In this document: one piece after another, positions 48,107-64,000 of the stretch
Layout of the letters: the number at the start of each line of letters is the position of its first letter
How positions within the stretch are numbered: the stretch's first letter is position 1
NCBI GenBank assembly: GCA_034509925.1
Contig: CM067526.1
Span: 4,065,001-4,129,000 of the forward strand
Reading direction: 5' to 3'
Length of the DNA stretch: 64,000 nt
DNA from: Hirudinaria manillensis
Lineage: Eukaryota > Annelida > Clitellata > Hirudinida > Hirudinidae
Program-made: the position numbers and the translations under genes
Notes under the pieces: generated by a model
Seen by the model: only the letters and a program-made list of their open reading frames with translations
Told to the model about the DNA's origin: nothing
The model's database searches: none

Positions 48107-50573
48107 ATGTGGATAAAAATATTTCTTCTTAGCTTTTATTTATTTGTTTTATTTATTTTATCTCGCATCATTGAAGCTTTTTCATATTACCAGAGTGGAT
48201 ACTTTTCTAGCCACTTGATTGACCCATTTACATTAAGTGTTCAAAAATTGAAAGCCATTTTAGACAATAGAGGTGTTACCTATGCTAATATAATTGAAAA
48301 GCAGGAATTATCTGGTCTTGTGGAAAGTTCGGGTTGGTTATTGAGTATTTCAAGCATTATTGTTATTGTTTTAATTTTGTTTATAATACAAGGTGAACTG
48401 ACACACGGTGAGGTGACATCTATTGATCTTGACACCATCAGCTTATTGGAAAATGAGGATCTGAGTGAGACTGGGACTGTAAACTTTTCCTGTGGAGCTC
48501 ATTTTCTGGAGAAGGTGGAAGATACAAAAGATAGCGTTTGGCTTGTCCAAGTCCTACCAGTTGGTAAATCAAGAAACGGGAAGAAAAAAATAAGTAATTT
48601 TCGTTGGAAGCATTTAATCAAGCACTTATCTCGATTTGGAATTCAAGCAGGAACCTTTAATTGCATCTTGGATCCTGAGTAAGTAGTTTAATATAGTTAA
48701 AACATAACATCTGTATCACCTTTTCATTCTTAACTGCAGATTCTGTGATAAAAAGGGATGGATCAAAGATGAAATCATCCTTGCTATGCCAGAGGGATAT
48801 TGTTCTAAGGACAAAGTAACTATGAAGCCTTACAAGGATAGCAGGGCAGAACCGATGGCCATTTTCAATTGGATTAATTCAGAATTATCCTCGAGGGTTC
48901 AAAAAGTCGGCAGCGTCAGCAAATTGATGAAGCACTGGTTAACGTACGACGACAGACTTCATGGGAACCATTCCAACCTTACAAAGAATGAAAATTGCCA
49001 GGAATACGTCAGGGTCTTCCTCCTTTCTTCGCTCATGGTTCCTCCGATGTTCTTTTCGGCATTGTCGGTCAAGTTTTCGGGAAGGGTGAAATTTGGAATT
49101 ATTGACAATGAAAGCAAAGAGAAGCACGAAATGGTCGAACTGATTACGACCAGGGTTCTTCGCGAGGTCGAAACAATAGATTCTCTCAAAATTAAAACTT
49201 CTTATTTTTTTGCAACCCCTGAAGAAGTGAGAAGGTTTGGATCGAAGCATGGGGAACATCACAACTACAAGTCTCTCTTCAGTTCTCTACAATCTATGCA
49301 TCCTGAAGCTAATGATGTCTTTAAATTCAGCCTTATCATAATCAGTGCTGCATCTTGTTTTGACTTTGTGTTTTTTTCTCACATGAGCCTTTACAAAATA
49401 GTCATCGGTGCTCTTTGGAGTCTTTTCAAATGGAATTTGATCCTAATTTTCTGTTGGATGGCTATGCTTGGAGTCTTCTGTACCTTCCAACAGGCAGATG
49501 TCATCCTTAATGTTCTTCTTCTACTCATAAGAACAATTAGTTCATCAGATCCATTTAATCAGCTGAGAAGCGACTGGCTCTATTACTTGCAAACCAAGAA
49601 CGGTTGGGTGGTTCCCGTCGTCACCTTTTCTGTGTTTTATTTGGTAGTCTTTATTGCCCGCAAAAAATTATTTGCCCTCTTCAGATCAACCTTGTCTTCC
49701 ACTCGACCTTCCTCCATTTTCTGGAACATTGGATTTTGGGAAACTCAGATCGGAAATTTGTTTCAGCCGCTGTTCGCCACCTCGACGGGCGACGTCGACG
49801 CAGACTCGAGTTACGACGGAGATCGCTCTTCGGACTACGACATGATGGAGATGTTCATCGAGCGACTGGCCATGCCGGATCTGTGGCTGAGGCCGATCGT
49901 TTCCCTTCAATATTTGCACGACCTTCCGACCTGGAGATACGAGGGTCGTCGCCCGAGCGGCGCTCTCGGCAACGAGTCAGATCGTTCCGAGGAGGCCGAA
50001 GAGGCTCCGCCCTGCCCGGACGATTCTTCCGCAAGTGAACTTAACTTCGGCTCTCGGCCGTTTCTATTCATCTGCGAGAAGTGCAGAGCGGCCCTACATC
50101 CCGGTAGAAGAAAGGCCAATTCGAGAAGCAAATGCAAAGAGGCGAGAGACAGACAGGCTTCGCTGAGGATCACTTCCTTGCAGGCAGCCAAATATTTAAT
50201 GGATGGAAATTACAAATGCATGTGCAGACACGCGGAACAAGGAGCTGAAGAAACGGAAGGTTTGGATGACGACGCATCTTACATCAGCCACTTTCAAGAG
50301 GAAAAGAACAGAGAACATAGAAAGTGGACGAAGAACGATCTGTCAGATTATCAAAATGGAAACGTGCCCAAAGGCATTATCTTGGCGTCGGAGTGCTCAA
50401 TCTGCCTGGATAGCTATAAGAGAAGGGACATGCTTTGTGGCCTGCCGTGTGGTCACGCATACCATCAGAATTGCATAATGGGATGGCTCACTAGAGATAA
50501 TCATTGCTGCCCTGTGTGCAGGTGGCCTGCCTATAAAGCCAAACCCTGTCGTAAGCACATTCTCTCGGATTGA
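48107..50573 (+). CDS. RNF103: RNF103 (KF-1), ER membrane RING-H2 E3 ubiquitin ligase
   Basis: Multi-pass ER ubiquitin ligase linked to ER-associated degradation. Start chosen at MWIKIFLLSFYLFVLF, which aligns with human MWLKLFFLLLYFLVLF; the in-frame ATG 45 nt upstream is less likely. I propose three exons, 48107-48332, 48393-48678 and 48740-50573, giving 781 residues. Landmarks: DPFTLSVQKLKAIL, a thioredoxin-like lumenal part with VEDTKDSVWLVQVLP and RFGIQAGTFNC, FFSALSVKFSGRVKFG, several membrane segments between about residues 340 and 470, RLAMPDLWLRP and LPTWR, a Ser/acidic region, then the C-terminal RING-H2 ECSICLDSY...GLPCGHAYHQNCIMGWL...CCPVCRWPAYK with all eight metal ligands. The 60-nt stretch 48333-48392 is open and in frame but fits an intron (see findings). 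AATAAA at 51140-51145. Confidence 0.95.
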
Positions 50574-52474
50574 GGGCGAGGTTCGCATGAATTTTTGATG
50601 ACCCGATCCTCTTTTTTTTCCTATGCATCGTTTGGCAAATGAAATCTTCATTTTTGAGAGTTGGGTGGAAAGAAATTAACAGGCATTTTAGAGATTTTTA
50701 AAGCATAGTTCTTGGATTGGATCGCATTAACTTCAGATGAGTTCATGGCTTTGGATTGTAAAACATTTTGAGCCAGTTTTGCTTTAAATGTTTACATGCG
50801 TGGACATTTATTGCTTACTGCAATTTGAGGCAATGAAATTTTAACAAAGGCAGTTGCCTCCTAATTATAAGGTTTGTTATCTGCCAAAGCAGTGCAATTA
50901 CTTGATAGTCGCAGTGAACTTATAAATCGCATTAAGTTGTTAATGAATTACGTGATACACGACGAGGGATTTGCATGTGTTATCATCTTTGATCAGTAAA
51001 AAATCTGAATGTTAAACACTTGGCAACAATGTTATTGGCTCCTCTAAGCTGAAACATCAAAACAAAATGACTAAAAATGGAATGCTTGTTTTTTGTTTTT
51101 TTTTTATGAAATTGCGGAAAAAAAGTTTGGGACAATACTAATAAAAGTTTGCTGATCGTTCAATCTTCTGTGACTGAGTTCCAATGGATTGAGAGTAAGG
51201 TCGTTATTCAACAGCAGTTATTTCCATGAAAAAAATGTTCGTTGTCGCTAGAGCTTCCGAAAACCTCGTAAACACTTGCAGCGGATGAGGACAGTAATTC
51301 GGGTCGCTAATCTAGTCTGGCGGGGATGTAGGCTCAGAGATTAAAGCAAAAATTCTTGTCTTCTTCATCCCGTAGGGAAGTGCATAAATATTGACAAGAG
51401 CAGAATTTAGGCAGTTTTCCATGTTAAGCGGCGAAATAATTTAGTAGTTCCAATTCCGCAACTTCTTGTGTTGCAAAGCAGTTAATCTTTCAAGCCTTAA
51501 CGCGCCGGTTTTTAAGTTTTGGTTTGAGTTGGTAAAACGTTTTACAAAAACTAATAACGGGTAGCTGATATCACGGTGCTCGCAAATGTTTTCAAAGTTT
51601 GTAGGTCAGGTAAACCATTGAGGAGGGATTTGTCGCCCGGAAATAGCTAAAGAGGAGCCACTTATGGTTTACGTATGACGTAAATATAAAAAGTAGTAGA
51701 GAAAAAATATACTGAAAAAGTTCAGCAAAGACGGGGGGCAGTAAGTAGGATTCAGAGGTCATCAACAATTAATGGAGAACGAGTCATTTTTTTTTGAGAA
51801 GTTAATTAATCGAAACATGATTTTTTTGTAAAGCTAAAAATAAAAAGATAATTGTAACTGTAATTATTACTATATATATATATATTATATAATAACCATA
51901 ACAAGCACGTAACTATAGTAAATATTATAAATCACGAATAAAGTATGAAAGTTTTTATCTGGTAGATGCTTGCCAAATTTTCAATATTTTAGGACGTTCA
52001 GAGCAGCATTATTGACGTCACAGTGTTGGGAACACAAATGCAAATCGTTACAAACCCACATGCTTTGCTTGCTTAGATTCGGAATTTCTATTTCATTCTC
52101 TTCATTTATGTAATTTCTTTTTTACTAAATGTTTTTTTGCTTAAAATTTATAAATCATTTAAAAGAGACTCGAAAGGTCGACAATGTTTTTTTATTCAAC
52201 TGTGGGAAACTGCGCTAAAATCGAGACTAAAATGTCTTCAACTTACCAATTCTCTCTTCTCAGAACCAGACTTCCCAGTTGTGAAGCGAATTGTTTTGTT
52301 TACTGAATCGAACACCTTTGCCTATGTGACGTCATCAGAAGGTGTTAATAACAGCCAAAGATCGAAGTTATACAAACCTTGTAATATGGCCCATTAACTC
52401 ATCGCATGATGTCAGATATCGATGAACTCCTATATTTGTTATTATTTGTTTAAAATATAAATGATCACAAACGA

Positions 52475-52515
<41 letters not shown>

Positions 52516-54620
52516 ATTGTCGTTGATGATATTTTTTTAATTGTTATCGAATTCAAGATGTAGGGGCAAGCGTGGATTTCCAGGGTTACGAGTTGGGAAT
52601 TGGGCTGGAAATCCCAAAGTCTCCGCCATTAAATCGGCTTTGCCCGACATCAGCAACTAACTCTGGTGTCATTTTATTTTTTTTCTGGAAACATTTTGAA
52701 AGCCTTCGTTGACCCGGCTCCAGAATCTATCAGTGGAATACTGTAAGGCATAAACATCATCATCATCATTACTATATGTTTCCTCTTTTAAGCTTGTATT
52801 CCCATCCCCATCTAATTATAAAGTAAACAACTGACAGGAGACGTACATTTAAGTGATAAGATAGTCATAAAACAACTTCACAAGTACTTTATCGACAACA
52901 AACTCAAAGGTAGCTCCTAATCGATATCTCTTGGATCGTATTGATCGGCATCGTCCTCATCTTAGACGACATCAGTCAATGTTTTTCTACTTCTTTCCCA
53001 GCATAAAGTGCTCTTACTCAAAGTTTCAAGTTCACTCGTGTGCAAATTAAACTTTCACCTTCTTAACATTAATAAAATCCATATTGATTTGAATAATTAA
53101 TTAATTGGTCTCTTCTCGTGAGTTTCATTCCAATTAGTAAAACCTCCGAACTTGTGGGACACCACGCTACTTCGTACTTAATGATGATTTGGTAAAAAGT
53201 TAGCGACAGAGAAGTTTATGAACGATAAAATAATTCAGTCGGCAGCAATTTTCCGCAGGAAGCTGGGCTTTCGAGACTTTTACTTTTATTTACAACCTTT
53301 TGTTGTTTAAGTTATTTTGCCAAAGTCGTGTTCTATTTAAGGGGCCTGTTAGGTAGGTAGATAGCACCACAATTCAAAAAGAGCTAAAACATTGACGAAA
53401 GAAGATAAAATTAGAAGGGTTAACCACGATGAAGTGACTCGCCACGTTACTCACTCCCATTGATGGCTAAGTATTTGAATTTATGTGGAGCGGCTCATAA
53501 TTATTAAATTTAATGTTATGGACGTTTGTAATTACATTTCTTCACCTAGAATGTTAACAAGTGCGCGTTTTAGGTGATTCTTTTCTGTTTATCAATAAAT
53601 TCGTTTCAAGACTTGAAACCACTTGGTGTTCCACTCCAAAAGTTTATTCTTTATTCGAGACGTTGATACATTTTGTAAGTTGTCCCTCGTCGCGACACAT
53701 CAAAACAACGACACAAATTCAACTGAATGTAACTCATTTACAAAGTAAAATTTTCAAATCACAAAAAATTAACTATTTGCCTCCCCCTTTTCACGTGGGA
53801 GCGTTAAGTAATGAATGGAAAATGTTACCTCAAGAGTTTATCCCGCATGCTTTCCATTAGAAATGGAAATTATGAATTGATAGATGAGATATTTCTGTCA
53901 AACACGCCATACACTCCCACTTTAGAAGCAATAAAAAGTGTGTTTAACTAAGGCAAATTTTCCGAGAAAAGCAGGCCGCCGAAACTTTCCCTCACGGATA
54001 GTGATCGTATTCATTACTCAAGACTGTTTTAGGTATGTAAGATGAAATATTGAACATGAAAACCCTCAACAAGAAAGAAAACAAGAATCACGAATCAATT
54101 GAGTAGCTGATCAAAGTCCTCTATCGATTTTTGATAAGCGACAAATCAATTTGGTTAAAAAGCCATCATGTGCTGCTTCATGAATATTGATGAGTTGAAC
54201 AAATATAATTAAGGACACTCATATCTAGAAAAGGTTAGGCGACAGGCAAGATTTTAAATCGTATCTTCAAACTTTAGTGATATACTTTTTTTCAAAGCTC
54301 GAGCTTGAAGTTTATTTGTTCATTATTTTAGAAATTTTTTATTAAACTATCGTAAAATGATTTTAATCGGATGAGCGATCGTCAGGAATTGTCGTGACTG
54401 GATCAACTAACAAGTTAGAATCACCTGTGACGTGAATGTTGTTGTTAAGAACATCAGCTATGTTATTGTGTGTATGAACTCACATGAATGAGCAATTCTT
54501 GGGGGGCGTTTTAGAGGTTTAAAAGGGAATCTGTTTTGGTTTTGTATCCGGTCGATTATAATTTGTTTTTGTATATTTTAATCTGTCTTGTTTTGGATAT
54601 TTGGTCATTTTGCGGCATTC
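50574..54620. other. Long spacer between RNF103 and EVI5, no coding gene seen
   Basis: About 4 kb. The RNF103 3' UTR probably runs to AATAAA at 51140-51145. Further on are a TATA/CRE candidate promoter (51676-51740), two perfect TGACGTCA sites (52013-52020 and 52327-52334), (ATT)n at about 52477-52513, and the likely 5' UTR of EVI5 just before 54621. Open frames such as 52137-52397 and 53561-53860 show no motif or splice context. Confidence 0.5.
51676..51740 (+). promoter_or_regulatory. Candidate TATA promoter with CRE half and downstream splice donor
   Basis: TGACGTAA at 51676-51683 is followed by TATAAAAAG at 51685-51693. About 50 nt further a strong splice donor, GGCA followed by GTAAGT, lies at 51740/51741. 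This could mark a non-coding first exon, perhaps of EVI5, but nothing confirms it. Confidence 0.25.

Positions 54621-64000
<9,380 letters not shown>

Noticed and set aside
48333-48392. Extra transmembrane helix in RNF103
   Set aside because: Better explained as a 60-nt in-frame intron; splicing it restores collinearity with the vertebrate protein.
51230-51380. Possible structured RNA or tRNA in a GC-richer stretch
   Set aside because: No tRNA A and B boxes or cloverleaf could be assembled by eye.

Overview
The window is nuclear DNA of an animal, most likely an invertebrate bilaterian. It is AT-rich, full of di-, tri- and tetranucleotide repeats, and carries spliced genes with consensus GT-AG junctions and introns as short as about 60 nt. 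Every recognisable protein is a conserved metazoan one. The mix (COUP-TF receptor, fused PurD-PurM-PurN GART, RNF103, a KIAA0930 homologue, a meltrin-like ADAM, EVI5) does not by itself fix the phylum. I see no prokaryotic feature, no CRISPR array, no virus and no intact transposon. Names rest on reading the translated exons against remembered family sequences; no search was run.

Layout: COUP-TF/NR2F (minus, 1939-5889) is head-to-head with a KIAA0930/DUF2045 homologue (plus, 8591-11603). That gene is tail-to-tail with the trifunctional purine gene GART (minus, 12186-18425), whose 5' end faces the ER-anchored E2 UBE2J2 (plus, 19983-21358). RPS8 (minus, 22468-23634) follows; its first intron holds a tandem set of box C/D snoRNAs of SNORD46 type. 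Next are an apparently intronless METTL21-type methyltransferase (plus, 24690-25373), a catalytically dead myotubularin of MTMR10/12 type (minus, 25791-30715), fructose-1,6-bisphosphatase (minus, 31708-34007), an ADAM metalloprotease-disintegrin (minus, 36095-47455), the E3 ligase RNF103 (plus, 48107-50573), head-to-head with the ADAM, and the 5' part of the Rab-GAP EVI5 (plus, 54621 to beyond the window end).

The genes form no pathway cluster. UBE2J2 and RNF103 are both ER ubiquitin enzymes, and GART and FBP are both housekeeping metabolism, but each pair lies far apart. Orientation alternates through much of the window, giving five head-to-head and several tail-to-tail pairs.

The most rewarding signals are non-coding or at RNA level: (1) two clear and one degenerate SNORD46-like C/D snoRNA in one RPS8 intron, all aimed at the same 28S adenosine; (2) a stop codon built into the splice donor at the end of the PurD region of GART, with poly(A) signals in that intron, the arrangement known to yield a GARS-only protein in flies and vertebrates; (3) a 60-nt in-frame, stop-free intron inside RNF103 that an ORF caller would translate as an extra membrane helix; (4) two GC-AG introns; (5) an 18-bp array of perfect 12-bp palindromes in the COUP-TF intron; and (6) two old tandem duplications in intergenic DNA.
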